64,000 nt of DNA, taken from the NCBI GenBank assembly GCA_032717465.1, contig CM064663.1, forward strand, positions 13,280,396-13,344,395. The letters are read 5' to 3'. Positions 47,355-60,188 of this stretch are shown in pieces. The notes under the pieces were generated by a model. The model was not told the DNA's origin. It did not search any database and was given only the letters and a program-made list of their open reading frames with translations. This DNA is from Coenobita brevimanus. Taxonomy: Eukaryota; Arthropoda; Malacostraca; Decapoda; Coenobitidae. Numbering within the stretch: the stretch's first letter is position 1; each line of letters opens with the position of its first letter. Made by a program: the position numbers and the translations under genes.

Positions 47355-48106
47355 CCCGCCCCATCCCAACCGATTTTCCACTACTGACTCCCCCCAATCC
47401 TGACAAATTTTGGAGAAAAAAAAATTTGGCTCAAACCTCCGCTTTTGGTGAGAAACATCGAAAATTCATAGAGAAATCGCTCACCTGAGGTTTAAAATAC
47501 TCGATACAGGTAGCAGTACTCCTTACCTTACTGGGTTTTCTATCAGGCTGGCTCCAAAGAAAACGAGTTCTATGGGAGGGTAACTATTCCACACCACTCA
47601 TAAATGGAATTTATTTATTTATTTGGTACGAATTTATATGTAGTACGAGAGTATATTGGTTTTCAAACAGTAATATGAGCAATATAAGCATTGTTTCACT
47701 CACTAACACATCAACATACCTGACCTTTTTTGGTGACATTACCTGATCATCATTTCTGACTGTTTCTTCCTCTAATGCTACGTAAACTTTGTCCTCCACA
47801 TTGTCATCGATTGGGGAATCACTCTGGCCCTATATGTCTTTATTAGCTAGGTCACTGGTAACATATGAATTGCCGAGACAATGGTGTGCATGGGGGGGTA
47901 GGTCATGCAGGGTAAGGCATTGTCCCTGCCTGTCATCTTGTACAGTAGAGGAAGGTGTCCCGTGTATACTTACCAAAAATCACGCACAAAAATAGAAAAT
48001 TGTGCAAATTATGACCCTTGCAATTGCGCGATGTACTGGTACGTTGACGGGTCTAGCTGTGACATAAACGTTGCAACATACCCATATGTTGACGGAACAC
48101 CTCAGG
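47355..48106 (-). mobile_element. MITE family A, copy 4 (right arm, inverted)
   Basis: 752 bp, flanked by TTAC (47351-47354, from TTAA) and TTAA (48107-48110). Reverse orientation to copies 1-3. It contains a 62-codon open frame on the minus strand (47799-47611: EDKVYVALEEETVRNDDQVM...) whose sequence is also readable in the other copies, so the family probably retains a scrap of a parent's coding sequence. The left arm has no insertion here. Confidence 0.8.
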
Positions 48107-48250
48107 TTAAAATATGATGCTTCCTTGACTGGCACAATGACAACTCTTGCCATCTCGCCAACTCGCTAGACATCTTGCCATCTGCTGACATGCCTAAGGT
48201 GACATGCCTAAGGTGCTGTTTCCCAATCGTGATAAAGATTTAATAAAACT

Positions 48251-48793
48251 ATCTATCTATCTATCTATATACCTAGGCTGCTTCCCCCAAGGAAAGGGAG
48301 GTAGCCGAGACAGGACGACACACTCCCCATTTACTCATCCATTCAAACACATTCATTCGCATCTTAGCCCCAAAGGGAAGAACGGACAGATCCTCACCGC
48401 ACCACACCGCACGAGGGGCAACTGCGCAATGCAATCAGTGACATCCGCAGCAGGGCCCGACAGCAGAGCTGGTTTACCCCTGCCACATCATAACAGACTC
48501 ATCCCCTTACCCGCACCTGATCTGAAATAGCTAATCAGACCAAATGCGGGAGAATATCCCCTCAGGGCTGCGTCATCACTTATTCATTCACAGTTTCTCT
48601 TCATTTATTTCTGTCATGCACAGCCACTCTTCCTTGCTCAACAGACATCTCTCTCGCATCCAGCGCTCTCTTCACACTGTCCATCCATCCTATTCGTGGT
48701 CTTCCTCTCAACCTTACACCTCTCACATCAGATCTAGTTATCTTTTTCACCAATCGCTCATTATCCATTCTCACCATATGCCCAAACCATCGC
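48251..48793 (-). mobile_element. LINE-B 3' fragment with target duplication
   Basis: Minus-strand LINE tail: protein end MRWFGHMVRMDNERLVKKIT then LRGRPRIGWMDSVKRAL, 3' UTR and ATAG repeat (CTATCTATCTATCTAT on + strand). AATAAAACT occurs at 48242-48250 and 48794-48802, a 9-bp target duplication. The homologous region of the left arm has no insert. Confidence 0.9.
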
Positions 48794-50023
48794 AATAAAA
48801 CTGCTGAAGAATAAGTTGCTCAGTGTGTGATCAGTAAGAAATAGGCATACTGGTAAACTACTAACAACTGCACTTGATGTCTGTTCGATGTAGATTTATG
48901 TGAATATCCATTGGGTGAGCCACCATGACATCACGTATTATACAATATACAGTATAACATACTCGTATATATTACTGAACTCAAAGCTATAGTATAACGT
49001 AATATACTGATCAAACGAAATTCGATAAGCTAAGCTTAAGAAACGCAGCACCTACAACGTTATTTGTTAAATGGATTTTATAGTACGGAAATATTTCTTC
49101 CTGGAACATTGTTATTCATGTGTTATGCCACTCACGCTGCATTTCTCTAATAGTTCAGTGTTTGTTTTTATACGATGTTTCAGGTTCCACAAACGTATAA
49201 ATAGAACCTGATTAATACTGAGGTGTGTGTCATCAAGTGTGAAAATCACAGATTACATACATCAGTCGTGGACGTCCCTAGCCATGTATGCAAACAGTTT
49301 CATTACCAATATGACACACCCACATCACATACAATACTCCCCCAACCCCCACCACACGTATTGCCCCCCCCCCCACACTCACTGTATTTGACATTCTGTG
49401 AATTGAATGGAATTCTTTTATGAATGCTGTTGTTCCAAATGAAAATAAGCATAAAGAGTTGTAACATTAATATCATGTTCATTAACATCACACTATCAGG
49501 CTGGCAATACTGAAGCAAATGGACCACTGTGACCGGTGCGTGAAAGCTGCAGCTCTCCCAAAATTTGCGCCATAATATATCTTGAGAGTTCATAATAGGC
49601 TGTTTGTATTTTTCATAAGAAATGGCTATCGATCAGTATGTTAACCTTAATAATTGACATAACTGGAGGAACTGGAACCTCTACAGTGACACTATATTAT
49701 AAAGCACTGGAGTAGCTATTGGGATTGGGGGTTTCAGCGTCCACCTCCCCTCTAACTGGTATCTGCAACTGAACTCATGATTACCTAGAACATTTACGAA
49801 AACATCACTGTGAGTATGACTACCCCATGACTATTACTGAAACGTAGGCTATGGACAGAAGTATTGTTTATTGGCTAACGTAATCAGTAAGGTGAGCTGG
49901 TATTGTATTGCACATGTATTTTGACACAGTATTAAATTGTAGGTAAACATATTATATTAAACGTCATTGCTCATTAGTACAAACTGATAATGTGTGTATC
50001 TACTGATCTGTAGCTGACGAATT

Positions 50024-50029
<6 letters not shown>

Positions 50030-50072
<43 letters not shown>
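50030..50072. repeat. (GA)n microsatellite
   Basis: About 21 GA units in the right arm; the left arm has only a short CTCTCTCTCT at the equivalent position near 42140. Confidence 0.9.
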
Positions 50073-50075
<3 letters not shown>

Positions 50076-50687
50076 AGGTGGTGGAGCAGGCTACATGTTG
50101 TCCGTTAACGAGAGACGGGGTATCCTATGTTTGGTGTAATTCAAAGTGTGTAGTCAGTTGTCTATAATAATGAATAATAAAAAAACAAAAAGGTTTATTA
50201 TTATTTAATATACAGGATATGACTGACACCTTAATAAATATACTGTAATGGCAAAGAATGTATGCCGTTGGAGTAAACGACATGACCCCAATTCATCCCC
50301 AATACATTCACCTGCCAAGCTCCTGCTCACTCCCATACTTTCCCCTTCTCCGAACATCGCGACATATGTGGGTGAACTTGCTCACTGTTTCTGAACCACA
50401 ACTCAGCCTGTATCGTGGTTCACGCTACAAGATAAGAGAAGAATTATTTTATATAAATCAGACTTTATAAATAGCATAGTGTACAGCTCATTATCCTAAA
50501 CAGTCATACAGTATTTATTAGCCAATATCACAGCATAACACAATGACCACATAATATTATAATACGGCACAGAAGATGAAGCTTAACGATTCGAAAAATT
50601 CTCGAGCATGTTCACACGGACACACACACACGCGCTGTTGCCACGTTAGCTATATCACTGGACTAGGTGGTCCAGGTGGAACTCTTG

Positions 50688-51544
50688 TCAAGTGTACATT
50701 GTAGTTTTCGACTGTACATTTCCATCTTGCTCTCCTCCCAGAGAGGAGTTTTTCTTTGAACATAACCACTTGTGGTTTATAGTCAGTGAATAAGTGAATT
50801 TCGTAACCATATACCAAATCTTGAAACTTTTGTAATACAAAGACCACTGCAAGTGCATCAGAGTCTGAAGTGCAATAATCTTTCTCTGCACCTTTTATTT
50901 GTCTGCTGGCGAATGCAATTGGTTGATTCTTTGATCTCTTATCTTCTTGCATCAATACAGACCCTTATCCTTTAACAGATGCGTCTGTGCAAATTATAAA
51001 TTGTTTTGTGATATCGGGATAAGGCAAGCATGGTGCACCTGTAAATTTGTCTTTTAATTCATTAAATGTTTGTTTTTGTGTTTCTCCCCATTGGAATATA
51101 GCATCTTTTTTGAGTAGTTGGAATAGAGGAAATCTATATGAGAGAATTGTTGGATAAAAGATCTATAATATCCTGTTAGACCTAAGAACTGTCTAACTTC
51201 CTCTATATTAGTTGGTTCAGGGAAGTCCATCACTGCCTGTATTTTGTCATCAGATGTATGGATTCCTTCTGCATTCAGTTTATGGCCTACAAATTTTATT
51301 TCCTTAAAGCAAAATTTGCATTTAGATAGATAAATTTTTCCAGCATTACCAAGCTTTTGTAGGAGTTGGTCTATTTTTTGGAGATGTTCTTTTATATCAT
51401 TAGTTGAAATAATTATATCGTCAAGATAGACGAATATTCCTTTTTCCTAAAATTCCGGACAATACATAATTCATCAAGCGTTGAAAAGTGGAGAAGGCAG
51501 AGTATTTATACGACACCTCATCTAACGGTATTTGAAAATAGCCA
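50688..51544 (-). pseudogene. pol: Gypsy-2 RT end and RNase H
   Basis: On the minus strand, from 51544: FQIPLDEVSYKYSAFST, then after a frameshift YLDDIIIST (intact YLDD) near 51420, a connection region with KLSKCKFCF-like sequence, and RNase H: DASVKG-type first Asp near 50980, QPIAFASRQIKGAEKDYCTS and FTDYKPQVVMF. The segment ends at TCAA, where the palindromic element enters. Upstream it joins RT sequence at 52629 across another insertion. Frames break at several points. Confidence 0.8.
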
Positions 51545-51548
51545 TTAA

Positions 51549-52624
<1,076 letters not shown>

Positions 52625-52628
52625 TTAA

Positions 52629-53320
52629 GCAAATCGATTGTGGAAAGTACATTATTTTCTGATCCAATATTTTGCAGGACGTCATTAAGCAATGGCATGG
52701 GAAACCGGTCTGGGATTGTGTGATTATTTAGTTTATAGTAACCTACTACCGCATGCATTTCTCCATTTCGTTTGTGCACGAAAAATAGAGGCATTTCAGG
52801 GGGAGACTGATGGCTCAATAATACCCATTTTAAGCATTTCATCAACATACTGGTTCGGAAGTGTATGTTGTGATTGTGGAACTGTATAGGCTGGTACAAA
52901 AAAAGGTTGTGTGTCTGGATGCACGTTAATCTTGTGATTAATCAGGTTAGTACACCCTAATTGTTCTCCAGGTAATGCTACCGTTTGTTGATGTTTTCCA
53001 AAAAAAAAATAACATCAGTTTCTTCATTAAATTGTCCTTAGTGAATCAAATTCTCTATTCGTAGATTTGATTTTACTTGTCATTCCAGCTGAAACTATCT
53101 CCATTACAGGGGCAGGACATTTTCTATATTAACTATACAAGTCCCCTTTTTCATCTGTACTTCTCCAGTCATGTGATTAATTATGAACACCTGAGTTTGC
53201 CCATCGTTATCCACCTGACATAATGCGTTTTCTACTGACACTCCTTTCACTTTACATAATTCCTCTAAGGCAAGAACGGTACTATTCTTCAATTTGCTCC
53301 TTATGGTAACTTTCATGTAT
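52629..53320 (-). pseudogene. pol: Gypsy-2 RT, N-terminal part
   Basis: Minus-strand segment: PLFFVHKRNGEMHAVVGYY and LSTIDLLN (RT finger and palm blocks) in the frame of 52899-52597. Upstream (53316-53104) there is a linker ORF with VENALCQVDNDGQTQVFI. The first catalytic Asp motif (STIDL) ends at the TTAA element. Stops and shifts separate it from the protease. Confidence 0.75.
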
Positions 53321-53639
53321 GAGTTAGGAGGAATAACTAAATCATTGGTGAGATGGTTGAGGAAAACTGATGAGTCAGTACGGTTACCTCGGTCTCTAGT
53401 CTGGGAGGCTGTGGAGGGTGGTGTGAGTGGATCTATACACTCGTCTGTTTGTGTATTTCTGTTTAGGGTTTTAATATTTCTAATTTATTTTGGTTCTTCA
53501 CTGTTGATTGGTAAGAAATCTGATGATAATTCTTCTATGAATTCATTAGTAAAGTCTATCCCATTCATTTGTGGGAGTAAAATTATTTTCTCTGTTCTCA
53601 TTGTCCTTAAACCTAGCAACATATTAGCTTTTATTGCTA

Positions 53640-53910
53640 AGTTTTCAACAATTTAGATAAATACTAAAATTGGTCTTGTAGTCTCTGTTAAACTGATGTT
53701 TAACCGTATCATGCCTTTTACTGTAATTTGTTTGCCATCTACCGCATATAAGTCTACATCATTTTCTTCCAGGAAAGTTACTTTCTTATTTCTAAAAATC
53801 CTATCTCATTCTTCTTGTGTTATTAAATTCACTGGAGAGCCTGTATCCAAGAACAAAGAAATGTTTTCACCTTCACATACAGCTGTTATTAAGATACACT
53901 CACTTCCCAT
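53640..53910 (-). pseudogene. Gypsy-2 aspartic protease
   Basis: Minus strand: SLFLDTGSPVNLIT around 53830-53860 with an intact DTGS active site, followed after a stop by EENDVDLYAVDGKQITVKGM, matching the fold of retroviral proteases. Would mature Gag-Pol. It lies between zinc-knuckle and RT, as expected, and is broken by an in-frame TGA. Confidence 0.75.
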
Positions 53911-54059
53911 AATGCCTCGTATGTGAATTTTAGATTTGGCTTTCTGAATGATTGGTCGTTGTTTGTCATGACTTGGCCTTCCCCCGATTTAAATATGGAA
54001 ATAAGTTTTTCTCCTGTGTTACAACTGGAGGTCCAGTGACCCTGACTTGTGATGTCTAC

Positions 54060-55500
54060 AATATGGGTCACACCCCTGCTCATTTTGTTTATTTTCTTTT
54101 GTTATTATAAAGCATTCATTCTTTGTGTGTCCCAGGTTTACAGAATTGTAACACAGAGTGGACCTATCTCCCGAATGTGATCCTCGAGATGACCTTCCAT
54201 ATTTAGTGGTATCTGTGGTGCTGCTTCTGCTCAGACTGCGTGCAAACTTATGTGACTGCCTCTGGCCTGGTGTTTGAGATCGCTGCCTCGAAGTTTGTGG
54301 TTGTCTGTTCTGTCTGTTTTTGGGTCGTGACCCATTCTGTTCTTTGTTTGGGGTAGTTGAACGACACTGCGTCTGTCATTCTCATTGTAGTAGAATTTGA
54401 CTCTGCTTCGGTCACCCCTGCATTACTTTATTCATCTCTACCTCGTTCATAAAATCTAGCAAGCACATTCCTGGGGTGTAAGATATCATCTTAGCGATCT
54501 TAAAGACCCTATCAGACAATTTGCACAGGGCAGCTACATAACCAGTGATGTCTATGGCAAGCATTGGTGACATCTTTCCATCATCTGTTATCCAGTTTGA
54601 GTTTTCTAAAGTACGGTAGCTAATAATGTTTTCTTAACTCTGGAAACATCTGCTGTTAGTTCACTTAATACATGATTTGTTTATGTTCTCTTACGAGATC
54701 CACAGTCTTATGTAATTCTGGAATTATACCTGGCAAGAAGTTTATACCTCCAGAGAATTTTTTTTTTTTTTTTCAGGAAATCCGCTTTAAACTCATCATA
54801 TGTCTTAGCTCGAAGGAGCTTATTTGATCTAAGCAAATCACCTGCTGGATATCTCTCTCTTGGTTAATCCATGAGGAAAATATTGCTATTTTCTCCTGTT
54901 CATCTGTTACATGTTTCTTAACAAGTAGTTGTTCGCATTGGTTTATGAGTGACATTACATCAATATGGTATTTTTCTGTGCCTGAGGATTTTGGGATGTT
55001 TTTATCCTCATGATAAACGTAAACATGAGGTGGGGATGTTTGAATTGTGCAATTGCCTTTGTTATTCATTTGGTAGTTTGTTTTGTTAGGTTCACTTAGA
55101 GTTCTTTATTGTTGTGTGAAGGAATAGTGGAATATGTTTTACCTGACCTGTGAACTCTGTTAAGTAAATTTTCATAAATATGTCAGGCAGAGCTAAAGTC
55201 CTCACTTGCTACATCAGAGGGAGTTTCCCAATGATCATCAATGTCATCTAGAAATGAGGTATTTGTTTCTTTGCCTTTACTTTATGGAGAATTTTATATG
55301 TTTTGTTTGCTTTCTTGTTCTTCTACTTGTCAATCGGCAGTCGCTGCTAACTGTATGTCCTCCGTCACTAATACTGGTGGTGTCGAAAATGTTCCGGTTA
55401 TATCACTCAGCTAAAATAAACTCATTTTGCTAGGATATGTTGTTATGGAAGACTTATTTTATGTATGTGTTAACTGAGTAGATGAATAAATGAGTAGTAA
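54060..55500 (-). pseudogene. gag: Gypsy-2 gag, degenerate
   Basis: Identified mainly by position. The C-terminal end carries a knuckle-like pattern (CYN.VNLGHTKNEC, with one cysteine replaced by Ser) and a basic region (KTDRTDNHK) in the frames just upstream of the protease. Further upstream the ORF 55069-54773 has a helical, acidic region (INQCEQLLVKKHVTDEQEKI) consistent with a capsid-type sequence, though I cannot assign a domain with confidence. Multiple stops. Gypsy-3 inserted upstream of it at 55602. Confidence 0.55.
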
Positions 55501-55602
55501 TAAATGAAAGGTATTAAGTATATAAATGTATACATATATATAAATGAGTAAACGAGGTGACTGTACCTAATTTAAAGCACTGGGAAGAATAAGTAAAAGT
55601 AT

Positions 55603-56408
55603 TGTTACGTCATCGCCCCACACTGCCACAGGCTTCAAAAGCAATAGTTCAGTATAGGAATGATGTTGCCCAGCGAGTTGTTCTTCCTATGGTCAGCCTT
55701 TAGGTGTGCAGTACACAAGATCAGCTGAGGCGAAAATAAACGCTGGGTTCTTAAAATTCAATGTCTTTATTTTCCAAATAATTCTTCTTAATGCTTTCCA
55801 ACTTCACTGTTCTCACAAGCACTGGAGCCTGACACACTGTAGTAACTGCTATTACACTTAATGCTTAACAACACTTCACAGTTATTACACTTAATGCTTC
55901 ACATTTCACTGTTTTCTCAAGTACCAATGATAAACACACTTCAATAACCCGTCACTGTTTTCACAAGTACCAAAATAAACAATCTTCACTGACACTGCAC
56001 TACACCACAACCGACTGCACTTCACTCAAACTGACTTGACATCCGACTGAACCTACCGTAGCCTCTCCCCAACTTTATATAAGCTTGCATTTTACTAGAA
56101 ACGTCTACATTCTATGAGAACAACTGTTGCCAATTCAGAGACAACCAAAACATGCCAAATCTTTCCTAGATTACATAACATTAAATCATTTACCATACGA
56201 ACTTAAATTGCATAATTTAATAAGCAAACAATAAATCATTATAAAGAAAAAGAGCACAAAAAATAATGCATAACTTACGAAATAACTACGCTCACAAACA
56301 GCAGGCTAACTGGCAACTCTGACTCGTACCGGACCCAGCCCACCGTAAACACAGTGAAATATCGAGATGCTTTTCGAACACCTAACTGGCAAATCTCGTT
56401 TCTTAACA
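55603..56408 (-). repeat. Gypsy-3 3' LTR
   Basis: 806 bp, homologous to 59360-60188. TG...CA ends on the minus strand. Confidence 0.93.
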
Positions 56409-56493
56409 CTATCCCCTCCCTAGTTCTTTGTCATCCTGACAAAACTACACAGTATACTGTTTACAAACGCAAACCTTAATCTTAATGGAACAT

Positions 56494-57997
56494 CTAACTA
56501 TACACAAAATAATCCTTCAACTTATCAGGTCTTCTATTCCGCTTCTGACGATGTCCTTGCTCCTCCACACAGTTCACTCCTCCAGGAAGCTTTTGGTCCT
56601 CTTCTTGATTTGCATCTCCTCTTGGGAAACTGCCACCATCCTCTTGCACTTCAGCTCCTTGGTCCTCCTCAACATCCTCGGCTGTGGGTGAGCACAATTA
56701 CTCGGAGACGTCCCAGCTGTACTGTCCTGGCCCATTGCACTGCCACAGATGGTTCATGTGTACCACCTTTGGGCGAGACTTCCTGCTTCCCCGAATCCGA
56801 TACGTTACATCTGATAGGCGGTTCAACACAGTGTAAGGCCCGTCCCATGGGCTTTGCAGCTTCAGTGACAGTTCCTTCTTACGCTGAGGATTGTATAACC
56901 AAATTTGGTAACCATCCTTGAAGCTCACTTCACTTGCCTTGGCTACATACTTGCACTTCATCACCTTTCCTGAAAACTTGAGGGCTCCTCACACTTGATG
57001 ATGTACCTCAGCCACCCTTTCCTCAAGGTGCTTCGCATAGCCGGTGGTGTCTGTAGGCAGCTCTTCACCAGGTGGTCTTCCCATTACCAAGTCAACTGGT
57101 ACGCGTAACTCGTGGCCCAATATCAGTTTTGCAGGGGTGTAGCCAGTTGACTCATGGGATACAGACTGATATGCCATCAACATCACAGGTAATTTCTGGT
57201 CCCATTCCGTTTGTCCATCAACGCAGTACTTGGCCAGTTCTTGTCCCAGGGTCCAGTTGAATTTTTCCACCATCCCATCTGACTGTGGCCTTAGGGGGGT
57301 CGTCCTGGTCTTCTTGATCCCCAGTAACTTGCAGCATTCGCAGAACACAGCAGACTCGAAGTTTCTACCCTGGTCTGAATGTAGCTCTTGTGGCATCCCA
57401 AAACGACAGAAAAACTAATCAATCAACACCTGAGCAACAGTTACAGCCTCTTGGTCAGGAATAGCACAGGCTTCTGGCCATTTTGTGAAGTAGTCCATGG
57501 TGACATATACATACCAGTTTCCTCTCTCAGTGAGTGGCAAAGGTCCAGTAATGTCCACTGCGACTCTTTCCATCGGTGCACCCACTTGGTACAGCTGGAG
57601 AGGGACGCAACCACGTTTCTTGGGTCTCTTCTTGGGACAGCACACATCATAGGCCTGACACCACTCTTCAACATCCTGACGCATGCCAATTCAGTAGAAC
57701 CTCTGTCGCAGCTGGCTGAGGGTTTTCTTCACTCCCAAGCGCCCACTAGTTATGGGACTCAGCCAGGATCTCGAAGCTCATCTTCTTCGGAACCACCAGT
57801 TGCCAATACTTGCTGCGACCATCAGGTGTCTCCCACTGATGCTCCAGTAGTCCATTATTCAAACGAAGAAGGTCCCACTGACTCCAGTCAATCTTGGTCT
57901 CAGGGCTTAACCTGGGAACTTCTTCCCAAGATGGTTGCATTGTACTCCGCTGCAGCCACTCTAGCACTGGTTGTAAATCTGCATCCTCCATATGCAT
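56494..57997 (-). pseudogene. Gypsy-3 integrase
   Basis: Minus-strand pieces in order: N-terminal linker with VVPKKMSFEILAESHN (57997-57746); zinc-region CQAYDVCCPKKRPKK; core with AVDITGPLP (first Asp), GMPQELHSDQGRNFES (second Asp) and PQSDGMVEKFNWTLG (Glu), all three acidic residues present; then DGPYTVLNRL (GPY) and a tail RRNRRPDKLKDYF-like typical of crustacean Gypsy/Mag elements. Stop codons near 57415 and 56989 and a shift near 57690 break the frame. In this family the protein inserts cDNA into the chromosome. Confidence 0.88.
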
Positions 57998-58102
57998 CCT
58001 CTTCAGGTCTTCATTTCACGCTGGCCCTGTCACAACAGTACGGTGGCATTTCTTCCTATGATTCCCATTCCTACTACACTCCTTGCCGTCTGTTCTGTCT
58101 TC

Positions 58103-59238
58103 TCACACACTATTCATCAGGGAACGTGTGCATTTCCTTAGAGGTAGGGCTTCTTGGGAAAAACTGGCTGGTTGTTGCCTCTCATCACCAGCCTTCACTA
58201 GGGACTGATAACTGTTCCTGTCCATCACTGACATCTGACCCAGAACTTCCACTGCGGCACCCTTAATGCTAGTAGCAAGCTGCACTGCCCTCTGCCTATC
58301 ATCCCAGGCAATCTGATCCGCAAGTAATTCAAACTGTGCACGGTAAACTTCCCAAGATACTCTACCATCAAATTCCTGAGGTTTCTTTTTAATTGGACCA
58401 CCATTATAACCATGCACTTCACTGATTTGGGGCCTAAAAATTGGGGCATCATAATTAAGGTCAGGACTTAAACCTTCTGCATTCTGATTATTCAACCCTG
58501 TAATGCTACCTTTAGATGCATGCGATCCATCAAGATTCACCATACGGTGTCCATTCCTTTCATATGCTCCCTGTACACCAACCTGAGGCTCAGCAGTGCA
58601 ATATTTCTCTACTGCCTCAATTTTCTCACTAATTATCTGAACATGGTCAACTATATGCTTAAGCTGGCTATCTACATGCTGTCTGCACTCCGTCACAATT
58701 CCCTCACTAATCTTCAGCTGTTTCTCCACATGCTGTTTGCACTCCATTACTATTTCCTCACTAACTATCTTCAACTGTTCGTCTACATCCTGTTTACACT
58801 GTATCACATTATTGCTTACCTCATACTTCTGCTGCTGTAGCTCAGTATATACCTCCTCCTTCAATTGTTCCTATTCTTCCTTCATTTCCTCCATGAAAGC
58901 ATCCAGCTGTCCTTGCATCTTCATTTGTAATTCCCTCTGTTGCTCCTGTAGTGCCTTCTGAAGCTGTTCATAATGTTCTTTCTATTCTTCGTTCAGTGCC
59001 TGCAATTTTTTTTTATTTCTTTCTTCTGTGCATGTAACTGTTCTTCATGCTTTTTCTGTCTTTCGTTCTGTGCTTGTACTTGGACACCTTGTGCTTGTAA
59101 CTGAACATTTTGTGCTTGTAATTGTTCTTGGAGTTTTTCACTTTGTCCTTTCAATTGTTCTTTGTGCTCTTCACATTGTGCATCTAGTTTTTCACTCTGT
59201 GCTTGCATTTGTACACTCTGTGCTTGTATTACATTCAC
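58103..59238 (-). pseudogene. gag: Gypsy-3 gag
   Basis: Upstream half (59238-58870) is a low-complexity coiled coil of QAQ/EQL/KLQ repeats (VQLQAQGVQVQAQNERQKKH), broken by frame changes near 58990. The downstream half (58864-58103) continues with coiled-coil heptads, then a capsid region, KPQEFDGRVSWEVYRAQFEL and RAVQLATSIKGAAVEVLGQM, which are typical of Gypsy/Mag Gag. The end around 58120 is where the deletion removes the rest of gag and pol. A zinc knuckle is absent. Confidence 0.8.
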
Positions 59239-59339
59239 AATTTTTGCCAGGAAATTTCCTCCTCCTGCCCAGCTCGAGATCGTGTCTTCACACCTTCTGC
59301 TTCCATGTCGAAGGTTAGGCTCATTGCAGCCCTAAATAA

Positions 59340-59359
59340 TCCCACACTCCTGACACCAG
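59340..59359 (-). promoter_or_regulatory. Gypsy-3 primer binding site
   Basis: Minus-strand TGGTGTCAGGAGTGTGGG one base after the LTR end; this resembles the tRNA-Leu type site used by many Gypsy elements. Confidence 0.75.
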
Positions 59360-60188
59360 TGTAACGTCAGCACCCCACACTGCCACAGGCTCCAACAACA
59401 ATAGTTCGGTATAGGAAGGACGTTGCACAGCGAGTTGTTCTTCCTATGGTCAAACTTTAGGTGTGCAGTACACAAGATCAGCTGAGGCGAAGATAAACAC
59501 TGGCTTCTTAAAATTCACTGTCTTTATTTTCCAAGTAATTTAACGTAATTCTTTCCAACTTCACTGTTCTCGCAAGCACTGGAGCTATACACACTTTACT
59601 AGCTGCTATTACACTTAATGCTTAACAACACTTCACAATTATTACACTTAATGCTTGACACTTCACTCTTTTCTCAAGTACCAATGATATACAAACTTCT
59701 GTAACCCGTCATTGTTTGCCTCTGTTTTCACAAGTACCAAAAATAAACAATCGTCACTGACACTGCACTGACACTGCACTACACCAAAACCGACGGCACT
59801 TCACTCAAACTGATTTGACACCCGACTGAACCTGCCCTAGCCTCTCCCCAACTTTATATAAGCTTGTATTTTACTAGAAACTTCTACATTCTACGAGAAT
59901 AACAGTTGCCAATTCAGAGACAACCGAAACATGCCAATGCTTTCCTAGATTACATAACACTAAATCATTTACTTTACGAACTTTAATGACATAATTTAAC
60001 ACGCAGTCCCATCAATAATTATAGCGAATAAGAGCACACAAATAAATGCATAACTTACGAAATATCTACGTTCACAAACAGCAGGCCAACTGGCAACTCT
60101 GACTCGTGCAGGACCCAGCCTACCGTAAACACTGGGAAATATCGAGATGCTTTTCGACCACCTAACTGGCAAATTTCGTTTCTTAACA
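59360..60188 (-). repeat. Gypsy-3 5' LTR
   Basis: 829 bp, homologous to the 3' LTR, with a duplicated ACACTGCACTGAC piece (near 59760) absent from the other copy. Confidence 0.93.

Larger units (their letters stand above)
40451..50687. mobile_element. 10.2-kb near-palindromic transposable element (TCAA-flanked)
   Basis: The ends are inverted: CAAGAGTTCCACCTGGACCA at 40451 and the same sequence in reverse complement ending at 50687, similar for about 40 bp with few mismatches. Inverted homology then extends along both arms to a centre at about 45373-45451. TCAA occurs at both flanks (40447-40450, 50688-50691). Removing the element and one TCAA (10,241 bp) rejoins the Gypsy-2 RNase H region in frame. 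Each arm is about 3.2 kb after subtraction of younger insertions (41104-42108, 43715-44336 in the left arm; 46417-47183, 47355-48106, 48251-48793 in the right arm). Each carries a truncated transposase. Confidence 0.9.
55603..60188 (-). mobile_element. Gypsy-3: LTR retrotransposon nested in Gypsy-2, internally deleted
   Basis: LTRs 55603-56408 and 59360-60188, start TGTTAAGAAACG and end GTAACA on the minus strand. The target duplication GTAT is at 55599-55602 and 60189-60192. After the 5' LTR is TGGTGTCAGGAGTGTGGG, a good primer binding site, and before the 3' LTR is AGGGAGGGGATAG, a good polypurine tract. Internally there is gag joined to integrase, with protease, RT and RNase H missing at a junction around 57997-58103. 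It cannot move by itself. Confidence 0.93.

Noticed and set aside
40451..50687. Assembly mirror artefact as the cause of the palindrome
   Set aside because: The arms differ by many substitutions and by arm-specific insertions with their own target duplications, and the flanks show a single host reading frame.
57388..58266. 292-codon + strand ORF
   Set aside because: Opposite-strand shadow of Gypsy-3 gag and integrase, which have clear motifs on the minus strand.
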